A stretch of 64,000 nucleotides of DNA from positions 1 to 64,000 of the forward strand of contig JAMPXB010000018.1 of NCBI GenBank assembly GCA_023701435.1, written 5' to 3'. Source of the stretch: Bacteriovoracaceae bacterium (GTDB taxonomy: Bacteria > Bdellovibrionota > Bacteriovoracia > Bacteriovoracales > Bacteriovoracaceae). Positions 1 to 8,636 of the stretch are shown piece by piece. The number at the start of each line of letters is the position of its first letter. Within the stretch, counting starts at the first letter, position 1. The position numbers and the translations under genes were made by a program. Below the pieces are notes generated by a model. That model saw only the letters and a list, made by a program, of their open reading frames with translations. It did no database searches and had not been told where the DNA came from.

Positions 1-149
1 AAAGGTGACGGTTTTTAAAGGTAAGAGTTACAGAGCAGAAGGAAAAACTAAAGTAAGAGTTGCAAAAAAGAAAGAGCTGACGTTATAACTCAGCCGTGGT
101 GGTGACCTAAGGTGGAATTTAGGTGGTGACCATCAAGTGGGAATCGACA
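1..149 (+). mobile_element. Right end of an insertion sequence (IS21-like, tentative)
   Basis: The window opens inside a basic reading frame that stops at 88. It is followed by two direct copies of GGTGGTGACC (98-107 and 122-131), 24 bases apart, and by a possible element tip ending in ACA near 149. A transposase gene running almost to the end of the element, then short subterminal repeats and an ACA tip, is the usual layout of IS21-type elements. The assignment is by layout only, because the visible protein tail is too short to name. The element lies next to a truncated cheA remnant, so it probably helped break that gene. Confidence 0.45.
2..88 (+). CDS. C-terminal tail of a transposase-like protein (cut by window edge)
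   Basis: Only the last 28 codons are inside the window, ending in TAA at 86-88. The tail is very basic (many Lys and Arg, including the run KTKVRVAKKK), which suits the C-terminus of a DNA-binding transposase. The start and the catalytic domain lie outside the window, so the family is not known. The call rests mainly on the subterminal repeats that follow it. Confidence 0.4.
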   Translation, partial: KVTVFKGKSYRAEGKTKVRVAKKKELTL

Positions 150-221
150 CGTAGTCTAGACAGGCCTACCTTGAAGGTATTCAATCGACTTGTTTTCTAC
201 TCTGATCAGGTTCGACGAGCT

Positions 222-1137
222 TCACCTGAGGAATGGCGTACCTGGCCCCTCTTCACTTGAGATATCGACCAGGCCACCGATTTTTTGAATATTGCTTTTC
301 ACTACATCCATGCCAACACCCCGGCCAGAGACATTGGAGATTGTTCCTGCTGTCGAAAAGCCCGGCATAAAGATGAGGTTCAGGATTTCACGGTCACTTA
401 AAGTTTCTGTCTGAGCATGGCTTAAAATACCTTTTTCAATAGCTTTGTTTAAAATTTTATCACGCTTAAGACCACGTCCATCATCTGTAATACTGACAAT
501 TATCTGCCCATTCATGATAGGCCTCTACCGTAATTGTACCTGTTTCATTCTTGCCGGCAGCGATTCGTTCAGCAGGTGTTTCTAGTCCATGATCACAAGA
601 ATTTCGAACAATATGAGTAAGAAGATCTTTAACCGCCTCTATTAGAGATTTATCGAGCTCAGTTTCAGTACCGATAAGCTTTAATTGAATTTTCATATCC
701 AAAGATGCAGAAAGATCACGCACCATGCGCTGAAACTTTGTCAGGATGTTCCCAATAGGTTCCATCCTGGGTTTCATCGTCTTATCTTGTAGTTCAGTGG
801 TAACCTGATTAAGCTTTTGACTCAACCTTGTGAACTCCATATCATCGCATTTCTCAGTATGTTGAAGCACCTGAATGCGGACTAAAACCATCTCCCCCAT
901 AAGAGTCATTAGACGATCCAAGAGAGAGACTTGTACCCGAATGGTCGAATCTACTGCATCTTTATTTTCATTCACTGGAGCCTTGCTCTCAGGTGCCTCC
1001 TTCAGAGGCGCTGGAGGCACTTCTCTGGCTGAGTGATTTTCCTGATAGAATGTTTCCAGAAGTGCTACTTTTGATTGAACATCTGTCCTGACCTTTGGGT
1101 TGGCCGGATCATGAACAAGACATATCACCGGATTCAA
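222..1137 (-). pseudogene. cheA: Frameshifted, doubly truncated CheA histidine kinase remnant
   Basis: Two overlapping minus-strand frames together encode the dimerisation and kinase core of a CheA-type chemotaxis kinase. The upstream frame (481-1137) has the dimerisation helices (VSLLDRLMTLMGEMVLVR) and the ATP-site N box (VRNSCDHGLETPAERI). The downstream frame (222-515) resumes with the G1 motif DDGRGL and the G2 motif GRGVGMDVV. The frame breaks by one base near 515-530, between EAYHE and GQIIVSI. The N-terminal Hpt and response-regulator-binding domains are missing. The C-terminus stops after GPGTPF, where the kinase fold should continue into a CheW-like domain. It cannot make a working CheA. 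No other chemotaxis gene is nearby, and the IS end at 149 lies just beyond its 3' end. Confidence 0.88.
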
Positions 1138-1163
1138 TCTTCAGGCCTTATCCACCATATAAT

Positions 1164-1787
1164 TTACTTCTTTTCGTATCTTGTACACACATCCGTATAA
1201 CCGCAGGTCGAATAAGAAGGACCGCAAAATGTGCCGTTGTAGGTTTGACTGTAACCATCGTACCCAGCATAGATGCTGCAATTATTACGATTATCACAAA
1301 TGTACTTATTTTCCCAGGCAACACACTCGTGATTAGCATCCCACCATATTGAGTAGGCCAGTATTCCAATCAGAACGATGCTGATAGCCACCGAAAAAAC
1401 CACATGCCCATTCCAGCTGGCCCCTTGATCATAAAAATCTTTGGCAGACTCTCTGATAACCTTGGCCAATTCCTCTGGTGTACTCACGTTAGTAAGCAAA
1501 CTCATTTTAAGCTTCATTGCTTCGGAGGCCGCACGGTTATTAATCTTGCGCTCAAGAAGTTCAGCGACCTCTAGTTTAGAAAGGTTTCCTTCTACAATCA
1601 GACGCTCAAGCTTTTTAAAAAAGATCTGAGATTGCTCTTCATAAAAAACAGAATCTTTTTGGTCCCATTCCACATTCAACGTATAGTGATAATCGTCCAC
1701 CAGGCGTTCAAGTTCCTGAATGGTTCCGCTGCTTGCCAGAACGTTGAAGGAAAAGCAAAAAGCAATAACCAGTGAAATGATCCTCAT
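1164..1787 (-). CDS. Secreted or membrane-anchored protein with Cys-rich C-terminus, unknown function
   Basis: This 207-residue protein has a signal peptide (about residues 1-18), a charged helical region rich in Glu and Lys, one transmembrane helix at roughly residues 128-147 (VVFSVAISIVLIGILAYSIW), and a short tail with six cysteines among Tyr, Asn and Gly. The even number of cysteines suggests three disulfides outside the cytoplasm, so the tail probably faces the periplasm. An AGGAG box just upstream of the ATG supports the start. I do not recognise the family. Its stop lies 26 bases from the cheA remnant, and the gene itself looks intact. Confidence 0.7.
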   Translation of the reverse strand: MRIISLVIAFCFSFNVLASSGTIQELERLVDDYHYTLNVEWDQKDSVFYEEQSQIFFKKLERLIVEGNLSKLEVAELLERKINNRAASEAMKLKMSLLTNVSTPEELAKVIRESAKDFYDQGASWNGHVVFSVAISIVLIGILAYSIWWDANHECVAWENKYICDNRNNCSIYAGYDGYSQTYNGTFCGPSYSTCGYTDVCTRYEKK

Positions 1788-1931
1788 GAGTATTCTCCTT
1801 TGAAAAGTTGCTGGATGTTTAACAAATTAACGATTCACAGGAAAATAAAAACTATTGAAGAAACCTAATGCAGAGGAAAAATTAAGAGAGGCAGGACAAC
1901 CACTTAAGATTAAGAAGGCTATTCAAAAAAA

Positions 1932-1951
1932 AGGCCAGTCGAAACTGGCCT
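1932..1951 (-). terminator. Rho-independent terminator
   Basis: An 8-bp perfect stem (AGGCCAGT / ACTGGCCT) with a four-base loop is followed on the minus strand by a run of eight T. It ends the transcript of the two secreted-protein genes to its right. The stem sequence is the same as in the tRNA-Ala terminator near 10.5 kb and its copies at 8.05 and 9.2 kb. Confidence 0.85.
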
Positions 1952-1977
1952 CTTTAAACATTAAAAACGAATTTAAA

Positions 1978-2499
1978 TTATTTTGAACATTCAAAAGCTG
2001 AAGAGGCGAGAGTTACCAATAAGGCCTTGGCCTTAAATTCAGCATTAACCTTGCTTAGTTTTCCATTCTTGTAATCAAGCTTAATCTTTACTTTAAACTT
2101 AATACCTTTGATTGCTGCCTCATCTGTAGGAGGAAGATCCGAAGAATCTAGAGAATAAGTAACAGCATCTGAAAACATGCTCCTCGAGAGATCCATTTCA
2201 CGATAGAGAACAGGATTTTCTTGTAAGAGGCTTAGTACCTCTGCACCACCATTGGCATTGACTCGAGTTTCTGGGCCATAACCATCCTCGTTCTCAGACA
2301 GGATCTCAAAAACCTTGCTGGCACCTTTTAATTCCACACTCTTTAGAATTTCTCCGTCTTCCACAATGCGAACCTGGCAGGCCTTCCCATCCAGTCCTCT
2401 ACCTTGCAATACGGAGGCTTCATCTTTTGCAAATGAAGATCCTGAAAATGCCAAAAAGAATAAAGAGCAAGTCGTTAGAAACATCTTTGTTGATTTCAT
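1978..2499 (-). CDS. Secreted protein of unknown function
   Basis: The 173-residue product has a typical signal peptide ending near FSGSSFA (residue 24). The mature part is acidic to neutral with two distant cysteines, one near residue 42 and one near the C-terminus (FECSK), which may form a disulfide. No family is recognised. The ATG is preceded by AAAGGACC and lies 9 bases downstream of the stop of the next gene upstream, so the two genes form one operon ending at the hairpin at 1932-1951. Confidence 0.7.
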   Translation of the reverse strand: MKSTKMFLTTCSLFFLAFSGSSFAKDEASVLQGRGLDGKACQVRIVEDGEILKSVELKGASKVFEILSENEDGYGPETRVNANGGAEVLSLLQENPVLYREMDLSRSMFSDAVTYSLDSSDLPPTDEAAIKGIKFKVKIKLDYKNGKLSKVNAEFKAKALLVTLASSAFECSK

Positions 2500-2508
2500 A
2501 TTGGTCCT

Positions 2509-2778
2509 TTATTGAGCATCAATTATATCTACAGTTAGAACTCGGCAACGAAGGGTCGTTGTAACAACAGCAATCTTCGCATTAAGATCTGTCTCAACTG
2601 GGATTAAATGAATAATCTTATCACCCTGAAGAGAGGCATTAGAGACTTCGCTGGCAGTAGAAATGACGTCTTTATGTTGTAATGGAGCGGCAAGGGCCCA
2701 TTCATCACAGTCAATAATTGGGTCTGCAAATGACGACATAGAGGCCATGAGTAAAAAACCTGCTAATAAGCTTTTCAT
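2509..2778 (-). CDS. Small secreted protein, unknown function
   Basis: An 89-residue protein starts at the ATG at 2778, which has a good GAAGGAAG box; an upstream in-frame start at 2820 would put extra residues ahead of a clean signal peptide and is not preferred. The signal peptide (MKSLLAGFLLMASMSSFA) is followed by a short mature domain with two cysteines (IDCDEW and LRCRV). It is the first gene of a two-gene operon. The function is not known. Confidence 0.65.
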   Translation of the reverse strand: MKSLLAGFLLMASMSSFADPIIDCDEWALAAPLQHKDVISTASEVSNASLQGDKIIHLIPVETDLNAKIAVVTTTLRCRVLTVDIIDAQ

Positions 2779-2943
2779 ATTTCTTCCTTCTTCTAAGTAA
2801 TGTGTAACGACTGTGTACAAAGGATTTGCTCTTCCCGCAATTGGTAATATTTTCAGAGTGCCTATGACCTAGAGCCCTTGACTGGCCAAAGAATATATTA
2901 AAACCTTAAGTGGGCCATATACCAGGGACCAAAAGAAGCAATA

Positions 2944-3289
2944 TGAATGCTCAAGAGGCCTATATATTAAATACAGAACAAATGTTTACTGTTTTACTTG
3001 TAATGCTTGGGCCATTTCGACTTCTAGGCCCCTTTGTGATGGCGACCAACAACATACCGACCCCCATCGAGTAAAAGTGGCCTTTCAATCTGCACTAATT
3101 TCATTTATTGCCTTAATTGCGGCTGGCCACATAATCAGCGACTTTAATTCCGGGATTGAAGATTCAACAGGATCATTCTTCGCAGGTGCCGGGATTGTTC
3201 AAACATTTTCCATCAATGACGAATACAAAGGTAAAGATATAAGCGGGAATCGACTTTCATTACTGTTCCAGCTTGGTGTGGGGTGGTAA
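2944..3289 (+). pseudogene. MarC-family membrane protein fragment fused to an unrelated tail
   Basis: An ATG at 2944 opens a frame whose first 37 codons (MFTVLLVMLGPFRLLGPF and on) look like the first helix of a MarC-type inner-membrane protein. The frame slips near 3052. In the other frame it continues with DPHRVKVAFQSALISFIAL, the expected next part of MarC. After about position 3155 the match ends, and the final 45 residues (ending NRLSLLFQLGVGW) resemble the last strand of an outer-membrane barrel. It is therefore a double relic: a frameshifted MarC start joined to the end of a different gene. The GTG at 3077 is not a convincing start. Confidence 0.6.
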
Positions 3290-3290
3290 C

Positions 3291-3729
3291 TTAGAGCCTA
3301 TTTAAGATCTTTTCCATTTGCTCAATTTCTTGTCTTTGAGCTGCTGAAATATCAGCACATAAAGCTCTTAACTCTGGGTCCCTTATCTTTGCGTCGTCAC
3401 ACATAAGTATGGCGCCTGAATGGTGAGGGATCATAGACCATATAAATTGTTTATCTCCGATAGCAGTTTGATATCTGATCGCTCCAAATGCGCCCGCAAA
3501 AATAAAAACTGAACCTATAACCACAAGCGCGTTTTTCTTTTTATCTTGATACATCTCTTTCATCATGAAAGGCATGGTGGCAACCATTGGTGCGGCCATC
3601 ATCACGGCCATGTATAAGGTGTTTAAATTCTGATAAATCGCCCCAGGTATCAACCATCGCAAACATGATTAAATACATTAAAGGTATGTGAAGTATCCCC
3701 ATCCAGACGAGATTTCTATAAGGACGCAT
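3291..3729 (-). pseudogene. DUF305-type membrane protein with a frameshift
   Basis: Two minus-strand frames join into one protein. The first (3541-3729) starts after a strong AAGGGGGAA box and encodes a transmembrane segment (LHIPLMYLIMFAMVDTWGD). The second (3291-3662) carries two more hydrophobic segments and the DUF305 core, with the metal-ligand-like motif MIPHHSGAI and the Glu/Gln-rich final helix. The break is in the short run GATTTATC near 3635, and adding one base restores a continuous frame. DUF305 proteins of this layout are often found in copper and other metal-resistance clusters, which fits the multicopper oxidase next door. It may be a real mutation or a single-base sequencing error. 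Confidence 0.7.
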
Positions 3730-3928
3730 AGGCTTCCCCCTTGTTGAAAGACCTAGGAGACATCGTAGTCCCCATCACTTTTACGAGCAATGAAGAGGAA
3801 GGCGTCACAAGTAACTTCAGCGAAATTTTTGTTTATGGGAGCAGTTGGGTCATTGTGACCTCTATAAAAATTAAATTTTTAATCATTGATCAATTATCTT
3901 ATAAACTTTAAAACTCGAAAAAAATCTG

Positions 3929-3963
3929 AGTTGACACCTGTGCAAAGATTCAAGGGCTCAACT
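3929..3963 (+). promoter_or_regulatory. Possible promoter/operator of the multicopper oxidase operon
   Basis: In the 256-base gap before the oxidase there is a TTGACA at 3933-3938, overlapped by the arm AGTTGA (3929-3934), and its inverted copy TCAACT at 3958-3963. The repeat spans the place where a -10 element would lie, as in operators of metal-responsive activators, but no good -10 is visible. The first part of the gap (about 3745-3909) is an open frame without a start codon and may be a gene remnant. Confidence 0.3.
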
Positions 3964-3985
3964 TCAAAATTGATTCGAGGATAAA

Positions 3986-6637
3986 ATGAAGACTTTACTA
4001 AGCCTCTGCCTCTTTACTTTCTCTCTCAATGTCCTATCGGAAGTATATACCGACATTTCACTCCGCCCCTGTGATCCTAAAATCGCAACTGAATGGCAGT
4101 ACACTCCTACCCCTGTAGAAGCTCCAGGTACTCCTAAGCTACCTTTCAAATGTGATGGGGATGTAAAAGTTTTCGAAATAACAGCTGAAGAAGTCATGTC
4201 AGTTTTTGATGAGAAGTATGAACCTGGGCCAATCTATACATGGGGATATAATGGAAGCAATCCAGGACCTGTAATGGAGATTCTAGAAGGAGAAAAAATC
4301 CGGGTTCTGTTCAAAAATAAGTTACCCGAAGCAAGCAGTATTCACTGGCACGGTTTGGATGTGCCTTATCAACAAGACGGTGTCCCGGGAGGCCAGCGAG
4401 CAGTTAAGCCTGGCGAAAGTTTTGTTTATGAATGGAGTGTAGATCAATCCGGGTCCTATATGTACCATGCTCATATGGACTCTGCTAAGCAGCTCTCTAT
4501 GGGTCTTGTTGGCTTTCTTATCATTCATCCGAAAGAAGTTCCTGAGACGATGGTCGATCATGACTTCCTTTATTTCCTTCAAATGTGGGCCCTTCCACCT
4601 CACAGTATTTTCCCAGACGTGATGGAAATGATGATGTTCAATTATTTTACAATAAATGGAAAGTCCGCTCCTTATATCCCCCCAACCACAGTTTATGTAG
4701 GCCAGAAGGTACGGATGCGATTTGCTAACATGAGCATGATGGAACACCCTGTGCATTTGCACGGAATGAATTGGCGTGTTGTGGCCACAGGTTTTGGGGA
4801 TAACCCTCGGTCAAGTCACACCTACGGTAACACTATTCTTGTACCCACAGCACAACCTATAGACGTAATCATCGACAATATTAAGAATCCTGGCGAATGG
4901 ATGCTTCATTGCCACCTTCCTCACCACGTCACAAATAATATGGATGTGGACACAATACCAGGGGAACCAATGGATATGGGCAACGGAGGTATGCATACGG
5001 TTATGAGGGTTAACAGAAGTCCGAATGACCCTGGTTATGAAAATGTTCCTGAAGCAGAAGGTGGCGGTGACCACGGGGGAGGACATGGCGAAGGACATGG
5101 AAATATCACTGCTCCTCGCATAACGACATACGATGGCTTTATAAAACTTCGTGATGGAAAACGTATTGATGTTTCTCTTGAACTCTTCAAGGCCCAGGAG
5201 GAAAAGGAATGGCGAAAAGTAAAGGCCTTCCTAAAGGTCTTCCTTAATAAAGATGAATTTCTAGTCTATGAATACGAGCAAGTGAAGTACAACTTCGAAA
5301 CTGGCTTTCTTAATCTTGAATCAGAAGATAAGTCTATAACCCTTTCAAACTTAAATTACATGGATCATGGGGACATGGGAATGCTATCAGGAGAGGCTTC
5401 AATGGACTTCGGCTCAGTCAATGGACAAATCAGCCTCAATACTCGTGATCCTCAAATGAGAGACATAAGATTGAAATCTGATTTCAGCATTAGCGGTGAA
5501 TACGAAGGGATTTGTAAGGATAAGAAGAAGTTGCTCCAATTAAACAGTGTGAGGGCCCTCGGTGGCGAAACCATTACAAACAATAATCCTCTTGCAAATT
5601 TTGTTTTCACGGGAGTAATCGGTGCCCAAGATGTTTCTGGGGCCAAGGTAGAGTCTTCAATCAAAGAAGGCTATTATGACCCTTTTAAACAGAGTATTGG
5701 CCTGAAGCTTGAAACAAGCGGAACAATTAGTTCTTTAAATTGTACTCCTAAGTTCAAACAGAACAAAATCACGGGTCTTGCATGTAATAACTCATGTGAT
5801 TTTGAAAAGAAGGCTTCTAACACTTTCTCCGACCAAGTTAATTATATTGACTCTGCCTTTAAGGGCGACAAGACGAAAGTCATTTCAGAACTTGACGGTA
5901 GTAAGAATCTCCAGGGGATTTATAGTGGTCTCATATCTCTAAAAAATACGTCACATTTGCCACTCAGGATCAAGGTCGTTGCTAAAAGATATGCGACCAA
6001 TGCAATGGTCATAACAAAGAATTACATTTCGGGAGTTGTTGAAGTCATATTCCCTGGGGAAAAGAATCTGACATTTAAGATAACAGAGCGACAGTTTCTG
6101 GATTCCTCATCAAAAATTAATGACAATAAAAATGTTCTTCTACTTGATTCTCACAACAAGTTAAAACTTGTTATCTCAAGATGGTCTGAGCGCTCAATAC
6201 TGGGAGATGTGTATCATACGGACTATGGTTTTATGGGCAGCTTCCAGGCAGATAAAGGAAACAATGATTTTCTCTCTGTGCTGTCTTCTCGTGCTTTAGC
6301 AAACTTTGCGGAAGGTATTGATGGCAAGTTCAGTAATGAAGCATGGTCGTTATCACTGGAGAGCAGCGAACAGGAAGAAGGATCTTCTACCAGCACTTAT
6401 TCTCCTTTGCACATCAAGGGTAGCTTAAAAGCTAATGATGGAAGTTTTGCTTTGAATATTGTGGATGGAACCTACGATTTTGGTGTTGGGACTATTTATT
6501 TAAAAACCGAAGACGGAAGGATAATTAAAGGCTTTTTAAAGAAAGGTGAAGTAGAACTGGTACTTCCATCTAGGCCAGTAAGAAGAACAAAGTACCTTGA
6601 CCTAACCACTTCTAGACTCAAACTCGTAAGGAATTAA
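3986..6637 (+). CDS. Secreted two-domain multicopper oxidase with long C-terminal extension
   Basis: The 883-residue protein begins with a signal peptide (about 1-18). All four copper signatures are present: HWHG near residue 120, YHAHMD near 160, HPVHLHG near 255 and HCHLPHH near 307. They fit into about 250 residues, so there are two cupredoxin domains rather than the usual three. A Gly/His-rich linker near residues 360-375 (GGGDHGGGHGEGHG) may bind copper. The last 500 residues look beta-rich, with a few Cys, and match no family I know. The likely role is periplasmic or outer-membrane copper oxidation and detoxification. The next gene, a TolC-like protein, starts one base after the stop, so the pair is an operon. 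The extension is unusual for the family. Confidence 0.85.
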   Translation: MKTLLSLCLFTFSLNVLSEVYTDISLRPCDPKIATEWQYTPTPVEAPGTPKLPFKCDGDVKVFEITAEEVMSVFDEKYEPGPIYTWGYNGSNPGPVMEILEGEKIRVLFKNKLPEASSIHWHGLDVPYQQDGVPGGQRAVKPGESFVYEWSVDQSGSYMYHAHMDSAKQLSMGLVGFLIIHPKEVPETMVDHDFLYFLQMWALPPHSIFPDVMEMMMFNYFTINGKSAPYIPPTTVYVGQKVRMRFANMSMMEHPVHLHGMNWRVVATGFGDNPRSSHTYGNTILVPTAQPIDVIIDNIKNPGEWMLHCHLPHHVTNNMDVDTIPGEPMDMGNGGMHTVMRVNRSPNDPGYENVPEAEGGGDHGGGHGEGHGNITAPRITTYDGFIKLRDGKRIDVSLELFKAQEEKEWRKVKAFLKVFLNKDEFLVYEYEQVKYNFETGFLNLESEDKSITLSNLNYMDHGDMGMLSGEASMDFGSVNGQISLNTRDPQMRDIRLKSDFSISGEYEGICKDKKKLLQLNSVRALGGETITNNNPLANFVFTGVIGAQDVSGAKVESSIKEGYYDPFKQSIGLKLETSGTISSLNCTPKFKQNKITGLACNNSCDFEKKASNTFSDQVNYIDSAFKGDKTKVISELDGSKNLQGIYSGLISLKNTSHLPLRIKVVAKRYATNAMVITKNYISGVVEVIFPGEKNLTFKITERQFLDSSSKINDNKNVLLLDSHNKLKLVISRWSERSILGDVYHTDYGFMGSFQADKGNNDFLSVLSSRALANFAEGIDGKFSNEAWSLSLESSEQEEGSSTSTYSPLHIKGSLKANDGSFALNIVDGTYDFGVGTIYLKTEDGRIIKGFLKKGEVELVLPSRPVRRTKYLDLTTSRLKLVRN

Positions 6638-6638
6638 T

Positions 6639-8006
6639 ATGAAGTACCTACTCATCGGACTCCTGTCATTCAATTCTGTTGCATTTGGACAGGTACTTAA
6701 TACAAATGCCCTCTATCGTGAGACCAATAGTCCCGGATTATGCAGCTTTGATGATTGCTACGATCTTATGGCAGTTACGGAAAGGGTGGAAAAAGTATCT
6801 TTCGATTCACAGGAAGGACTTCTCGATCTCTTCGAGGCCCGTCAAAATATCAAGATCAGAACAGGCCAACTTTTACCTTCTTTTAACCTTAGAATTGCCT
6901 CCCCCTTAGATTTATTTGACTACATTCCAAATTTAGTTGGCTTCATCTTCCCCAGTAATTGGTTCAGATTAAAAGAATCAAAACTCCACGCAAAGGCACA
7001 GGAATACAGTTTTATTTCTCTTGTCGCTAACCAAAAGAACATGGGAAAGGGACTGTACTTAGCTACCCACAAAGAACTAATCAATCTTAAAGTCCTTGAG
7101 AACCACATTGTGTTCACGGAACAACTGCTTCATCTTATGAACAAACGCTATGACCAGGGGGAAGTCGCCTTCGAGGACTTATTGGAACTAAAGGTATTCT
7201 ATTCTCTAATGAGGGCAGATCAAGTGGGTCTCGCTTCCCTGGTTGAACAATCTTCTGCTGATCTAGCTTACCTCCTGGCCGATGTTTCAATTGAGAGGAC
7301 AGCGGGGCCGGTCGAAATATCCTTACCGGACCTTAGAAATGAACAGAAAATCAGCGCCAAAGACTATAGTGAAATTATTTTGAAAGCTTCCCCTGAACTG
7401 AAGACTCTCCTCTATCTTAGTGCTGCCGCCAAATACAGCAAAAGAGCAAGGGCCTATGAATTCCTGACTCCTGATTCTGGAACTGAAAATGCGTTTGGTT
7501 TCGGATATCTTGCGAATATTAGAATTGGTTTTTCTGAAATTGAGAAATTGAATCTCAAGAAAAGAGCATATGAGACCAATCTCAAGAAGACGCTTAACGT
7601 TTTGGTCACCCAAATTAATACTGCCATCGAAATTCATCAACATATTTCTTCAATTGAAGATTCTTTGAAATACATACTCGACAGTTTCTTAAGTGATTTT
7701 GAGGCAAGTTCAAAACTAGACATTAACCGTTTTATCTCAGTTCTCAGAGAGCATCTTGAAAACCAACAAATGAAGTATAACGCCATACACTCTTTTTTGA
7801 TGGCCAGGACACAACTTGAGAGATTGTTATTAAATGGCCCAGAATATACTGATATAGCGAATTCAATACCTACCAATACATCATCTCTCGATTGTTACCT
7901 AAGAAAAGAGAATAAAGTTATTAAAGCTGCTTTAAGCAGGGGAGAATTAAATCTTCCTGAAAAACTTAAGTTTGAGGACAAGGAATTATCTTACTGTATC
8001 AGATAG
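6639..8006 (+). CDS. TolC-like outer-membrane factor
   Basis: A 455-residue exported protein with a signal peptide and long heptad-like helical stretches, organised as two similar halves (about residues 60-230 and 240-410). This is the pattern of outer-membrane efflux proteins of the TolC/CusC type. Similarity is in shape more than in exact motifs. It is co-transcribed with the multicopper oxidase (one-base gap). The likely role is metal export or exposing the oxidase at the outer membrane, but no RND pump or adaptor is encoded beside it. Four cysteines (two near the start, two at the end) are unusual for TolC. Confidence 0.7.
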   Translation: MKYLLIGLLSFNSVAFGQVLNTNALYRETNSPGLCSFDDCYDLMAVTERVEKVSFDSQEGLLDLFEARQNIKIRTGQLLPSFNLRIASPLDLFDYIPNLVGFIFPSNWFRLKESKLHAKAQEYSFISLVANQKNMGKGLYLATHKELINLKVLENHIVFTEQLLHLMNKRYDQGEVAFEDLLELKVFYSLMRADQVGLASLVEQSSADLAYLLADVSIERTAGPVEISLPDLRNEQKISAKDYSEIILKASPELKTLLYLSAAAKYSKRARAYEFLTPDSGTENAFGFGYLANIRIGFSEIEKLNLKKRAYETNLKKTLNVLVTQINTAIEIHQHISSIEDSLKYILDSFLSDFEASSKLDINRFISVLREHLENQQMKYNAIHSFLMARTQLERLLLNGPEYTDIANSIPTNTSSLDCYLRKENKVIKAALSRGELNLPEKLKFEDKELSYCIR

Positions 8007-8040
8007 AAGACAAATCTTTGAAATAAGAAGAATCATTGTT

Positions 8041-8114
8041 TGGAATAAAAAAGGCCAGTCGATTAAAACTGGCCTTTGGTATTTTTGGTGTTTAGCAGTA
8101 TCGAACTGCTGACC
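8041..8114 (-). repeat. tRNA-Ala 3'-end and terminator copy (att-like), decayed
   Basis: This stretch repeats the end of tRNA-Ala and its terminator, found intact at 10469-10545. The hairpin AGGCCAGT / ACTGGCCT (8052-8075) is followed on the minus strand by a T run. To its right lie a CCA end and a full T arm (AGCAG, TTCGATA, CTGCT), but the acceptor strand is shortened and no 5' half exists. A tRNA 3' end duplicated without its 5' half is what site-specific integration at a tRNA leaves behind. The rest of the gap 8007-8336 shows no gene, only AT-rich sequence. Confidence 0.7.
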
Positions 8115-8336
8115 AACTAAAAAATAAATTTATAAATATTTACCAACATCATTTTTTCCAATTACTGCTGTAAATGAATCATCGAATATGACTTCTTTAT
8201 GACCCCTGAATGAAGTCATTTTAAGCTTGTCAGTCTCATATAATTGTCTCCTTATAGATTTTTTAATCTACTCGGACCAACAGTGAATGCTGTGACTTAA
8301 TTTTTTTTGGAGGTGTACCTGAGCAGAAGTCTCAAA

Positions 8337-8636
8337 CTAAAAGATTAAAGGATTCGGCAGACTATAAAACGCCCCAATAAAAAGCACTCCATCATCATCC
8401 AGCTTCCAAATCAAAACCTTGCCATCATGAAATGGATGCCAATAACGGTCTTCACCAAATATGTTCTTAATATTTTTTCCGATACCTGGGTTGGCTTCAA
8501 CTAAATTACCAATGCGCTTAGCATCTTCAATTACTCTCAATGCAGAAGCCTTGAACCCAGTAAATGCGTAAGCGTTAAAGGCGATACCTTCTAGTAGCTC
8601 CCAGCCGTCTTTCGTCCATCGTGCCACTCCGACCAT
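8337..8636 (-). CDS. RelE/ParE-type toxin
   Basis: This 99-residue protein has the size and order of a RelE-fold toxin: an N-terminal strand and Trp (ARWTKDGWELLEGI), two helices (ASALRVIEDAKRIGNLVEANP), then strands with the central Arg-Tyr (GEDRYWHPFHDGKVLIWKL) and a final strand. Such toxins cut mRNA or inhibit gyrase. It follows a Phd-like antitoxin gene on the same strand, the usual order. The two frames overlap by 62 bases, which is long. Either the toxin starts inside the antitoxin gene, at the GAAGAAGAGG-preceded ATG at 8636, or the antitoxin's last 20 residues come from a frameshift. Confidence 0.7.
   Translation of the reverse strand: MVGVARWTKDGWELLEGIAFNAYAFTGFKASALRVIEDAKRIGNLVEANPGIGKNIKNIFGEDRYWHPFHDGKVLIWKLDDDGVLFIGAFYSLPNPLIF

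Noticed and set aside
1095-1352. 85-codon + strand frame at the cheA relic
   Set aside because: It is antisense to the Cys-rich protein gene and the relic, with odd composition and no start signal.
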